A stretch of DNA of 64,000 bases. Source: Craspedostauros australis (taxonomy: Eukaryota; Bacillariophyta; Bacillariophyceae; Mastogloiales; Achnanthaceae). The notes under the pieces are model-generated. The model was not told the origin of the DNA. It saw only the letters and a program-made list of their open reading frames with translations, and searched no databases. Position numbers and translations under genes: made by a program. The stretch is taken from positions 744,001 through 808,000 of the forward strand of contig JAMXDE010000015.1 of assembly GCA_026770025.1 (NCBI GenBank), in the 5' to 3' direction. How positions within the stretch are numbered: position 1 is the stretch's first letter; every line of letters begins with the position of its first letter. Below are positions 33,320-42,563 of the stretch, in pieces.

Positions 33320-33346
33320 GCAAGGCACGGGAATTCCGCTGAAACT
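33320..33346 (+). repeat. Left 27-bp inverted repeat
   Basis: Exact reverse complement of 37885-37911. It contains the palindrome GGAATTCC at its centre. Confidence 0.95.
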
Positions 33347-33480
33347 GGTGTCCGGATGTTCGTGATCAGTCCCCGATTCAATCGTGTTTAGGACAATTAA
33401 TCTTTGGTCGATCTTGTCAATCCCACATCGCTGAATTTTTTGTCACCGTTTAATTACCGTTATAAGCGTTATTCATCAAC

Positions 33481-33700
33481 GAAGTACTTTCAACGTTTGT
33501 TAAGTACTTTCAACGTTTGTTGAGTACTTTCAACGTTTGTTAAGTACTTTCAACGTTTGTTGAGTACTTTCAACGTTTGTTGAGTACTTTCAACGTTTGT
33601 TGAGTACTTTCAACGTTTGTTCAGTACTTTCAACGTTTGTTCAGTACTTTCAACGTTTGTTCGGTACTTTCAACGTTTGTTCAGTACTTTCAAAGTTGCC
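33481..33700 (+). repeat. 20-bp minisatellite, left array
   Basis: Ten full units and one partial unit of AGTACTTTCAACGTTTGTTG in direct tandem. Units differ mainly in the two bases at the junction (TG, TC or TA). The last unit decays into unrelated sequence. Each unit holds the palindromes AGTACT and AACGTT. The same unit and orientation recur at 37481. Confidence 0.97.
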
Positions 33701-33919
33701 CACCAGGCACTGCAACAACCCCGACTCGCAGAGACCACGCTGTTGCGGAGAGCATCCAAACACGAGTCAATCTGGCCAGAAAAAAAAAACACAAAAACTC
33801 CACAACGAGCACAATCGGTTTGCAGAGCGAGTGGTGGAAAGTAGAGTAATGGTTGTTGTGCTGCTTCTCGCACTTCCTCCTCACTGACTTCCTTCTTCTT
33901 GACGTTCCCTGCGTCTTGA

Positions 33920-34014
33920 TTGTATGATGGATGATCAGCGATAGATAATCAGTGATAGATGATCAGTCATGGGCGATCAGTGATTGATGATCAGTGATGG
34001 AGGATGGATGATGA
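33920..34014 (+). repeat. Imperfect GATGATCAGTGATA repeats
   Basis: About six degenerate copies of a 13-15-base word built on GATCAGTGATNGATGATCAG. They lie immediately outside the left LTR. Confidence 0.75.
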
Positions 34015-34019
34015 CAAGT

Positions 34020-34174
34020 TAGCACACGCGTGAAACGATGTTGAGGGTGACAACATCCAATGATTCAAATTATAAGGGTTATCGTGTAATGTGGGCTTGT
34101 CATTCAATGCTCTATACTCGTACGCTCAGGTGATACCCGAGTTTGCACCGTAATCCCGTTTAAACCGTTTCATA
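34020..34174 (-). repeat. LTR, copia element (3' LTR of the minus-strand element)
   Basis: About 155 bp, alignable along its whole length with 37160-37314 and sharing ACAACATCCAATGATT-type and CTCTATACTCGTA blocks. Edges are uncertain by a few bases. Confidence 0.8.
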
Positions 34175-34559
34175 CATATTGCTGCTTGGTCCCCTCGATT
34201 CGCTGTGGCTTTGCTGACTGTCGGATTGTCACAATTTCGCTTCTTTTGGTATGTACCTGCTGCATGCCCCATGCATGGGCACCACAGGGCGCTCATCCCA
34301 TCCACCATTGCTTGGACCCATGGTCGACCATCCACAGGTACTGTCGTGCAGTCTGTTCGTTAAGAACAAGACTTGTTGTGCTTGGACTTCCATCTTGGCC
34401 CTGATTGTGGCTTTGTGAGCATGTTGGCGAGGTTCGATTCTGTAGGCTCATACGAGACCACCATCACACCTGTTGCACTGCATTTTTGTACGAAGTGGTA
34501 TGCGATGGCTCTTGCTTTCTTTCATAGCTGTGACTCTGGGAGTGAGGTGTTGTTCATGA

Positions 34560-35324
34560 CGCTTTGATTGTCAACTCGCATGTCTGCCGGGCCGTCCATA
34601 GGGACGCCCATCATGCGCAGCTTATAGCGCATGCTGATGACAATCTCCATCACTGCCTTGAGCACGATGATTTACTGCGGAACGTAGACGTTTCAATGCT
34701 GTTTTGTTTCTTGTTGAGCCATAGGATGAGTGACAAGTTCAAGTACAGTAGAACCCCAGTGCGCGATCGTCGCGTCATGTGGTCACCAGCATGATCCGCA
34801 TCAACAAAGCAAGTCATCTGGACTTCCTTACCTCGTGGTGGCGGCATGTCATTCGGTATCTGTTCGTGGGCATTGGCGTAGAAATTGCCCCAATCCGGTT
34901 GTGCCACAGTAGGCTTGTCAACATATGCATCATCAAAGACAAGACGGGAGCGATCGTGAGTGTTGAGGTATGCAATTACATGAAAGAGAGCATTCAGGTG
35001 GCCAGTTCGGGATGCAGCACAGTACAATGGCATCATTGAGGTTTCACAGCATATATCAATGCGACCCAGTTCAACAGTCCATCGCAGGATGCCAATGAGC
35101 TGTTGGTAGAACAACATCTCCTCATTGTCACACAGTGGCGATGCATCCAGCTTGGGTCTGTATCTACTCGGTAGCATGGTGGGTGCCTTCATCTTGAGGC
35201 GCCCATCATGGTTGGTATGCCATTTCGTCACAATCTTCAGGGCGGCTCTGATGTATTCTTGTATCAGCGCTGCTGTTCTGATCAGGCGGGGAGCGTGGCC
35301 CAAAATGGCCGTCCGTGTCCTCAT
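34560..35324 (-). pseudogene. copia pol remnant: end of reverse transcriptase and RNase H
   Basis: The reading on the minus strand starts in the connection region (FYQQLIGILRWTVELGRIDI, HLNALFHVIAYLNTHDRSRL) and passes into RNase H (FVDADHAGDHMTRRSRTGVL, WLNKKQNSIETSTF). After the frame breaks, a shifted continuation below 34650 reads MRVDNQSVMNN and LANMLTKP, the usual end of copia RNase H. At least one frameshift or stop therefore interrupts the domain. Integrase and the catalytic core of the reverse transcriptase are absent. Confidence 0.85.
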
Positions 35325-35433
35325 GTGCGCGTTTGGAGGGACTGCCTCTGCCCATCGACATCACACCACGATGCTTGTCACGTGTATTGCGCAATTTCAA
35401 GGCGCGTGCCTATTGGATGGATGACATGATGGC

Positions 35434-36753
35434 CTATTCTTCTGGTAGGTAATGGCAATCGGTGATGATCATATTTGGGTCATGTTGTTTGGCCCATCCT
35501 TGACCTCCGCGTCCTCCTTTGTTGTTGCGGTTGTTGTATCTACCGCGGCTGGCGTTGTTCCGTCCCATGGACAATGCCTGACACATTGGTGTTGCTGCCT
35601 GTTTGCGGTCGATCACTTCGCTGAGAGCATTTACGGTGGATGCGAAGCTGGAACGGATGCTTTCATTCAGCATGATGGCATCACATGCGTTGTGCAAATG
35701 CGGCACGCGGATGCTGCACATGAGGTGACGGACCTTGGCGTTGTCCACAAGCGGTTCACCACAGTTGGCCATGTCTTCGAATGCAGAGTTCAGACGCTGC
35801 ATGTATGTCTTGAACATGGAGTTGCGTGACTTGCCGTCATAGTAGGGGTTGTTGATGGTGCTGGACGCTGCTGCCTTCGTTCTGACCTTGTACGAATCAC
35901 CGCGATAGTGCTCTTGGAGGGTGAGGAATGTGGCGCATCCATCTCTGGATCGCTCGCTACCCTGTACCCAGTTCCATGGGAGTCTGCTATGTTTGACATG
36001 ATGGATGACTTGTCACATGGTGGCATTGTCCACCCTGTACTTGAGACCTGTCAACATGGCCCTGTCAATGATCTTGCCCTTCATCAATGGCACACCGACC
36101 AGAGTGTGCACCGCTGGTGTTCTGTCTTCTTGCTTGTAGGGGTTTGCGCGAATGATGTAGGAAACCAGGATGTTGGTAGCCCCAAGTGTGTTTTCATTTT
36201 AGTTGGTGATGTCCTTGAGGGTCTCGCAGACGATATCCACATGGGTGAGAGGTTCAGGAAGGTCCACGGGTGGTGAGTCCTTGGTACGGACTTCTTCCTT
36301 GAAGAGGGACCACAAGCTGTTGAGGTGTTCCATGGACTCTTCGGCGGCGGAGAAGGGGCGTTGGATATGATGGAAGTGGAAGCGCACATTTCACAGCTTG
36401 CAGAGTTTCAACTCATGTACCCAGCCAATGGTGACACCTGGGTCCTTGATGTGAGTGGGTGTGGTCAAACGGGTTCCTGACATGTGTGCAGGGTTGTCGA
36501 TCAAACCACTTCCCTTATGGATGCAATGACATAGCTTCTGCAGGTTGTTGTTGGTGAACATGAGCAGGTCGTCGAATGTCGTCAGTCCCTGTTCGTTGAG
36601 CGCAGTGCCAATGTCGGCCTTGGCAAAGCCCATGGTGTTGGTGAGGTAGTTACAAATCTTGTTGGCATTAGTCAACATGGTGGTGTTTGTTTCAATCATT
36701 GTGTATGTGTATGGGAGTGTGAGAAGAGGAAATGAGAAGGACAGGATACACAA
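35434..36753 (-). pseudogene. copia gag remnant
   Basis: Several overlapping minus-strand fragments read like gag. A helical N-terminal part (about 36698-36391) includes NANKICNYLTNTMGFAKADIG. A middle part lies at about 36389-35790. A later part (35817-35434) includes MFKTYMQRLNSAFEDM and a basic RGRYNNRNNKGGRGG tail that precedes the usual zinc knuckle. They lie in different frames, so frameshifts have broken the gene. Confidence 0.65.
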
Positions 36754-37159
36754 CAGTGACAGAAACCACGCTAGGACAAAACCTGTCCCGTTGTGTGTGA
36801 GGTTTCAGCATGTACATGTGTCGGTGTCTTGAGAAGCATAGATGTGGCAACAAGGCACACAATCTAGCACTCAGCTTGAGCTTGTGTCTCAGTAGGGGTT
36901 CCGCCTGATCTGCGGTCGGTGCGTCCACGTTAGTTTGCCATCCGCACCACGCAACAGCAAACAGTGGGATCTCATCTCCCTGGTACCAATCACAATGTAC
37001 CAGCACACCATGGGCAGAGGGGATGCAGCATGATTCAAGCCGTGCTGGCTTCGTGGCGGTCCACCTTCGGATGGGGTCCCAGTATTATCATCGCCCCTTC
37101 AGGCGGTCCCTATGTGCTTGCTTGGGCTCGCATGAGCGTACGAGCATGGTGATCTAAGT

Positions 37160-37314
37160 TGGCACACACATAAAACAATGTTGAGGGTGGCAACATCCAA
37201 TGATTAAAATTATAAGGGTTAACAGGTCGTGTGGACCTGTCATGCAATGCTCTATACTCGTATGGTTAGGCGATACCCGTGTTCGTACAGAAACCCCGTG
37301 TTAACCGTTTCACA
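37160..37314 (-). repeat. LTR, copia element (5' LTR of the minus-strand element)
   Basis: About 155 bp, the partner of 34020-34174. On the minus strand it starts TGTGAAACGG and ends GTGTGCCA, a TG...CA arrangement. Confidence 0.8.
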
Positions 37315-37480
37315 CGTATCCCTATTTGATGAAGTATGAAGGACGGTTGTAATTCCGATGGAGCAGAACACGCAGGAAGACAGCCGCCCTCGCCACGAGT
37401 GTGTTGTGATGAAGAAATTTGAATCATGTTTGTAACGGCACGAATCGCTTCATTGAAGAGAATTGTTCTCAGCGTTTGTC

Positions 37481-37740
37481 AAGTACTTTCAACGTTTGTT
37501 GAGTACTTTCAACGTTTGTTCAGTACTTTCAGCGTTTGTTGAGTACTTTCAACGTTTGTTGAGTACTTTCAACGTTTGTTGAGTACTTTCAACGTTTGTT
37601 GAGTACTTTCAACGTTTGTTGAGTACTTTCAACGTTTGTTCAGTACTTTCAACGTTTGTCGAGTACTTTCAACGTTTGTTCAGTACTTTCAACGTTTGTT
37701 CAGTACTTTCAACGTTTGTTCAGTACTTTCAACGTTTCTT
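37481..37740 (+). repeat. 20-bp minisatellite, right array
   Basis: Thirteen tandem units of the same 20-bp repeat as at 33481, in the same orientation, with a degenerate unit just before it. Junction dinucleotides vary in the same way. Confidence 0.97.
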
Positions 37741-37884
37741 GTCGCGATAGCTGGTGTTCGGATTTCAAACATGTAACGGTTATATACGTTACTGTTGTGG
37801 ATATACTCCGAGTATTGAGTCGTTCCAATCGAGTCACACGCGAAGTTCTTGAATAGTCAGAGTGGTCGAATCCGAACGTGTGAC

Positions 37885-37911
37885 AGTTTCAGCGGAATTC
37901 CCGTGCCTTGC
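37885..37911 (-). repeat. Right 27-bp inverted repeat
   Basis: Exact reverse complement of 33320-33346. Confidence 0.95.
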
Positions 37912-38430
37912 AGCAAACAGAGAGCGACACGCGCAAAAAACAGCATCGTTCGCATTTGGCACAACAGCAGCGCTATCGTGTCGCGGCACAAACAAGAGCA
38001 ACAAGGAAGGTATCAACTTCACTACCACCTGCATGCCCGACATCTCCATTGTCATCCACTTGTGGTGACGTTGCCTTGGCCGGAGCAAACTCTTTCAATG
38101 GCATTATAGAAACCAACAAGGAGGAGGACAAGCAAGCAAGCAAGCAAGCAAGAAAGAGAGAGAAGGGAACGCAACAAGCGCCAAAAGCGCTGGCCTGTGT
38201 CAGATTGAGGTAGCGTCAAGATTGATCTTTGTGTGCTCCACGCAGTTCATCAGAACAGAATACTTGGGAGCTCCAGCATTCGTGATCGCAGATCATTCGT
38301 ATCCGCAGAGATCACAGCAAACCAAATCAGGAACCGAATCAGGAACCGAACCAAGAACAAGCTCGAGGCAGACACGAAAGGCCATAAAGCAAGCAACAAC
38401 AAACATCAGTCGATCGAAGAATCGTTGACC
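37912..38430. other. Upstream region of the STAND ATPase gene
   Basis: A/C-rich and purine-rich leader-like sequence with AAGC tetramer repeats near 38130-38155. The downstream frame is open through its distal part but has no ATG before 38431. Confidence 0.5.
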
Positions 38431-41400
38431 ATGATGGCAGCTGTGGCAACCACTCCGCACCAACCCCACCTGCAGTCTCACGTGCAGTCTCACGTGCAAT
38501 CCCATGATGGCCTCCATGGCGGAATGAACCATGAGAGCAGCCAGCAGGAGGCCGCGTTGGAGTCGACGATGCCGCAAGAAGTGTCAGTCGATGACAATGG
38601 CGACTGCGGTTGCGGTTCTTCCTTCGAGTGCAACTCCAGCGGCAGCCACACCTCGGAGGAACGATACCTCGACAACCCGGCAAGCCTCGACGATCAAGCC
38701 AGCAGCCATGGCGACTGCAGCTCCAGCAAGGAGGATGGCCCCGTGCTGAGGAACATCTCGTTGAAGCCGAATCCGGCCATGCCGCAAACGCCCACAACGA
38801 CTTCCTCGTCTCCATCGCAGTCGCGGTCGGAGCTGCAGCCGCAAGTGCAGCTGGAACTGCCGTTGCAGTCCCATGAGGAGCATGACGACTTTGCGCCGCG
38901 GACGCAGGATGACAGAAATGAACGCAGCGCGCCGCAATCGCACAACGACGACGACTTCGCACGACAGCAGCGCGAGGAGGAGCTCCTGCCCAAGCCCTTG
39001 TACGTTCCGGACGACAGCCTGTACGGCAGACAGATCGAGACGCAGATCCTGCAGGAATCGTTGATGCAGTTCGCCTCCAACCGCCGCGACCCCGAGGTGC
39101 TGGATGGCACCGTGCCGCGCACGCCGCAGTTCATCCTCGTGGCGGGCAGGAGCGGCCTGGGCAAGAGCAAGCTCGTGCGATCGCTGCGCGAATTTGCCAC
39201 GGCCGCCGACACCATCAACGGCTACTTCTGCGTTTGCAAGTTCGATCAGATGGACGAGGGATATGCCGCCTGTCCCATGACGCAGGCTCTCACGTCGTAT
39301 GCGGCACAAGTCTTGAAGCGAGGCGAGAAGGCCGTCCGCGACGTGCGCAACCGGATCGTCAACGCCTTTGGCAACGAGGCCATCATCCAGATCAACCGCC
39401 TCATCCCGGCCATGGCGGACATCCTGGGAGAGCCGGATTTGCCGCCCATGGGTGCTCTCGCTTCGAATCCCCTCTTTGAATCGATGGCGGAGTCCGTGTC
39501 CGCGGCCATGGGCACGTCGTCGCCCACCCTCAACATCGCAGCGGACACGACTGGCGCCATGGCCGCGGTGCCAAACTTCAAAACATTCTTCCGCGCGGTC
39601 TGCACGGCCGAGAATCCCCTCATCCTCGTGCTCGATGATCTGCAATGGGCCTGCGAGGTGCTCATTGGAGAATTGGAGCCCCTCATCACGGATCCAGACA
39701 ACAAGGGCCTGCTCCTCATCGGCACGACGCGCGATGACGTGCCGACGGACAGCCTCGTCCCCAAGATGATGCGCCGCCTCGACAGCAAGGGCGCCGACCT
39801 CTGCACCATCGAGCTGGCGCCGCTGCACCAACCCATCGTGCAGGAGATCGTCCACGACGTCTTTCGTCTGCCACCGGCGCCAGCGACGGCCCTCGCCAAC
39901 TTCATCTTCACGCATTCAGAAGGTTCGCCCCTCTTCATCGTGGAGATCATCCGGTGGATCAACGAGGAGTACTGCTTCTTTCAATACGACCAGCGCAACA
40001 GCACGTGGATCGTGTTGCGTACAGCCGTGCAATGTTCGACGTGCAGTCCGTCCGGAATGATCGAACGGCGTTTGGATTCGTTGCCGGGCGACATGCAGAA
40101 GGTCCTCACGGTCGTCGCCTGTTTGAGAACGCATGCGTACGAGCATCTCATCCGATTCGCGCTGCAGGAAGACATCGATGACTCCATCCAAGGTCTTGTC
40201 GATAAGGGCATGCTCATCGTCGATGATACGGACGATCAGCGCCGATTTTACTTCCGTCATGACCGCATCCAGCAAGCGTCCTATGATCTCATTCCGGAAG
40301 ATTTGAGACCGGCCTACCACCTGGAAATCGCGCTGCGTCTCATGCGATCGCTGGATGTGGATGAGCTGGATCATCACCTGCTGGTCGTCTTGGCGCAGAT
40401 GACGGTCGGCGTGCATCTCATCACGGACGAAACGCAACGACGAGAAATGTCGGCGCTTTGCATCCGCGCTGCGGAGAAGGCCACGAATACATCTTCGATC
40501 CGCGCCGCGTCGCAGCACCTGCAGCTGGCGTTTGATCTGCTCGGCGACGACCCCTGGCACCAGAGCACGTACGAGCTCAGTCTCGTGCTGCACAAGTACG
40601 CCGCGGAGGTGGAGTTCAGCATCCAGGATAGCCCGCGCGTCGACCAGCTGCTCGATGACATCCTCATCAACGCCCGCAACTTCGATGACAAGGTCGGCGC
40701 CTACATCACCAAGATCCACGTCCTCATCACGCGATGCAAGACCAATCTCGCCATCCAAACGGCCGTCGACGTGCTGGCGCAGCTGGGCGTCAATATACCC
40801 ATGATCCGGCCCGACGTCAAAAGCGACAACCGCAAGCTGAAATGGAAATTCCTTCGCATGAAACACCGCCTCAAATCGCGCAGCGACCAATCCATCAAGC
40901 GCATCCCGCACATGACGGATCCCCGAAAGCTCGCCTCGATGCAAATTCTCAACCTGCTGTTCCTAACGACCTGGATGAACCGACCCTGCATGTTCGGATT
41001 CGTCGTCCTCAAGATGGTCAAGCTGACGCTCGACGATGGATTGTCCGCGATGGCCTCCGTCGCGTTCGCTGGATTCGGATCCCTCCTGTGCTACATGCTG
41101 CAAATCAAGGAAGGCGTGCGCTACGGCAAGTTGTGCCTCGATCTCTTGGAACAGTTCCAATCGCGCGCCTACATGTCGCGATGCTACGCCTTCGTCTACG
41201 GCATGATCTTTGCCTACACGCGACCTTGGGAAGAGATTTTGGAGCCATTGCTGACGGGCCAGCGTGTGGGATTGCAATCGGGCGATACTCAGTTCGCCAA
41301 CTTTGACGGATACCTGCATGCTCTCTTCCTGCTCGATGGCGGCAAGGTGCACATAGATGTCGTCATGGAGCGATTGCAAGAACTGACGAGCATGGAAGAT

Positions 41401-42284
41401 TTCCACAATAATTTCAAGGAGGTGAGTGGCGGTGATGTTCGCACACTGTTGTTGAGACTGTTGATGATTGATCTATCGCGGTGTGATATTGCTTGGTTGT
41501 GTTGCTATTTGCTCTATTCCAGTGCGCTCAACGTTTGCCTGTAACTATTCGTACTCCATTCTACTCTTCGCCCGCTTGTATCATCTCCCATGCACAGCTC
41601 GGATTGCATTGCCTGGTGGAGGGCATGAGGAAACTACATGATCCCAACTCAGATTTATTGGACCATTCTGGAATTCTGGACGATAAGCTGGAGTATTCCA
41701 TCGCGAATAACAAGATATACTGTCTGCGACTCATCTCGTGCGTCAAAGCCTTCCTTGCTCTGATTGGCGGCGATCCCAAGCGGGCGTTGATGGAAGCCGA
41801 TCAGCTGGCGCCTTGGACAGAAAGGAAAGACGGTATCATCTACGATCGGTTCGGCTTCACGGTTGAGGCCACCGCCTGCTTCCGCCTGGCGCGCACGACG
41901 AAAGGTTCCGAGCGTAAGAATTACATCCGACGAGGAAAGAGCCGCGTGGCGTTGATCAAGAAGCTGGCCGCTTCCAATCCGTACCAATGCCTCGCTATAT
42001 CGTCGGCGCTTGATGCGGAAATCCTGGCATTGAAAAAGCGACACAGCCTGGCGTATGATAAGTACCAGCACGCCATCGCCCTTGCCGATCGAATCGGTTG
42101 CATCTACGAAGTGGGAACGACGAATGAAATGTTGGGACGGCATTACATCGACGATCTCAAGAATCGCACGTTGGGCAAGGATCATCTGGGCGCCGCCGCC
42201 AGAGCGTACACGCAATACGGAGCCCACGCATATGCCACGGTCATACACAAGCTGATCGAAAAGTTGGATCGAGAGTCGTCGTGA
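38431..42284 (+). CDS. STAND/AAA-type ATPase regulator (two exons)
   Basis: A protein of about 1225 residues. Exon 1 is 38431-41421 (donor GTGAGTGG). Exon 2 is probably 41598-42284, joined in phase 0. An alternative acceptor at 41522 would add 25 unlikely-looking residues, so I prefer the later one, which follows a pyrimidine-rich tract. Residues 1-185 are low complexity. The P-loop (AGRSGLGKSKL) lies near 237-248, followed by GYFCVCKFDQ, and the Walker B motif (LILVLDDLQW) near 398-407. Then come winged-helix-like (SGMIERRLDSLP...VACL) and helical-repeat regions. This resembles the AAA_16/MalT-like ATPase core of multidomain signalling kinases, but neither the N-terminal kinase nor the C-terminal GAF/histidine-kinase part is present. 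It is probably an ATP-dependent signalling switch. It lies convergent with the kinase at 42564. Confidence 0.8.
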
Positions 42285-42563
42285 GATTCTGATATTCATA
42301 CTATATGTACGTATGTAGGACATGCGAGAAGTGAAGCGACGTGGATCATCATCCTCGTACGATGGTTCACGTGGGTGTCGAATGGCGCCCAGTGTGTGTC
42401 GCAATTCCGTTTCCTCCATCCAGAGCATTGTTGCTCGTACTGTCAGGATGTTTGACAAATACATAATAATATGATATGATGCTGGTACTTGGTACTAATG
42501 TGGCCTAACAGTCGTTGCTCTACGTGAAGTCCATTGATCTCTTGATATTCTATTATATGATTT

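Larger units (their letters stand above)
34016..37319 (-). mobile_element. Decayed Ty1/copia-type LTR retroelement
   Basis: Two directly repeated LTRs (about 34020-34174 and 37160-37314) enclose gag- and pol-derived fragments on the minus strand, in the order gag then RNase H. Most of integrase and reverse transcriptase is missing. The fragments sit in several frames with stops, so the copy is dead. The LTRs have clearly diverged from each other, so the insertion is old. The RNase H reading (FVDADHAGDHMTRRSRTG) is typical of diatom copia elements. No clear target-site duplication was found. Confidence 0.85.
33320..37911. mobile_element. Inverted-repeat element carrying minisatellites, with a nested retroelement
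   Basis: The two ends are a perfect 27-bp inverted repeat (33320-33346 and 37885-37911). Weaker inverted similarity continues inward, with CGGATGTTCG on one side matching CGGATTCG on the other. Both ends then reach arrays of the same 20-bp repeat after similar spacers (about 135 and 145 bases). This symmetry suggests one DNA-transposon-like unit. A 3-bp duplication (CAG) just outside the repeats is possible but weak. No transposase is seen inside, so the unit would be non-autonomous. A copia retroelement lies in its middle. The element identity is inferred. Confidence 0.5.

Noticed and set aside
33481..33700. Possible CRISPR array
   Set aside because: The 20-bp units abut with only one or two variable bases and no spacers, so this is a minisatellite in a eukaryotic genome.
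38584..39915. 443-codon minus-strand open frame opposite the STAND ATPase
   Set aside because: Shadow frame; the plus strand shows Walker motifs in one continuous frame.
41422..41522. Shorter STAND gene intron with the acceptor at 41522
   Set aside because: Frame-compatible, but the extra 25 residues it would add look intronic (pyrimidine-rich source). The acceptor at 41597 follows a better tract and restores a family-like sequence.
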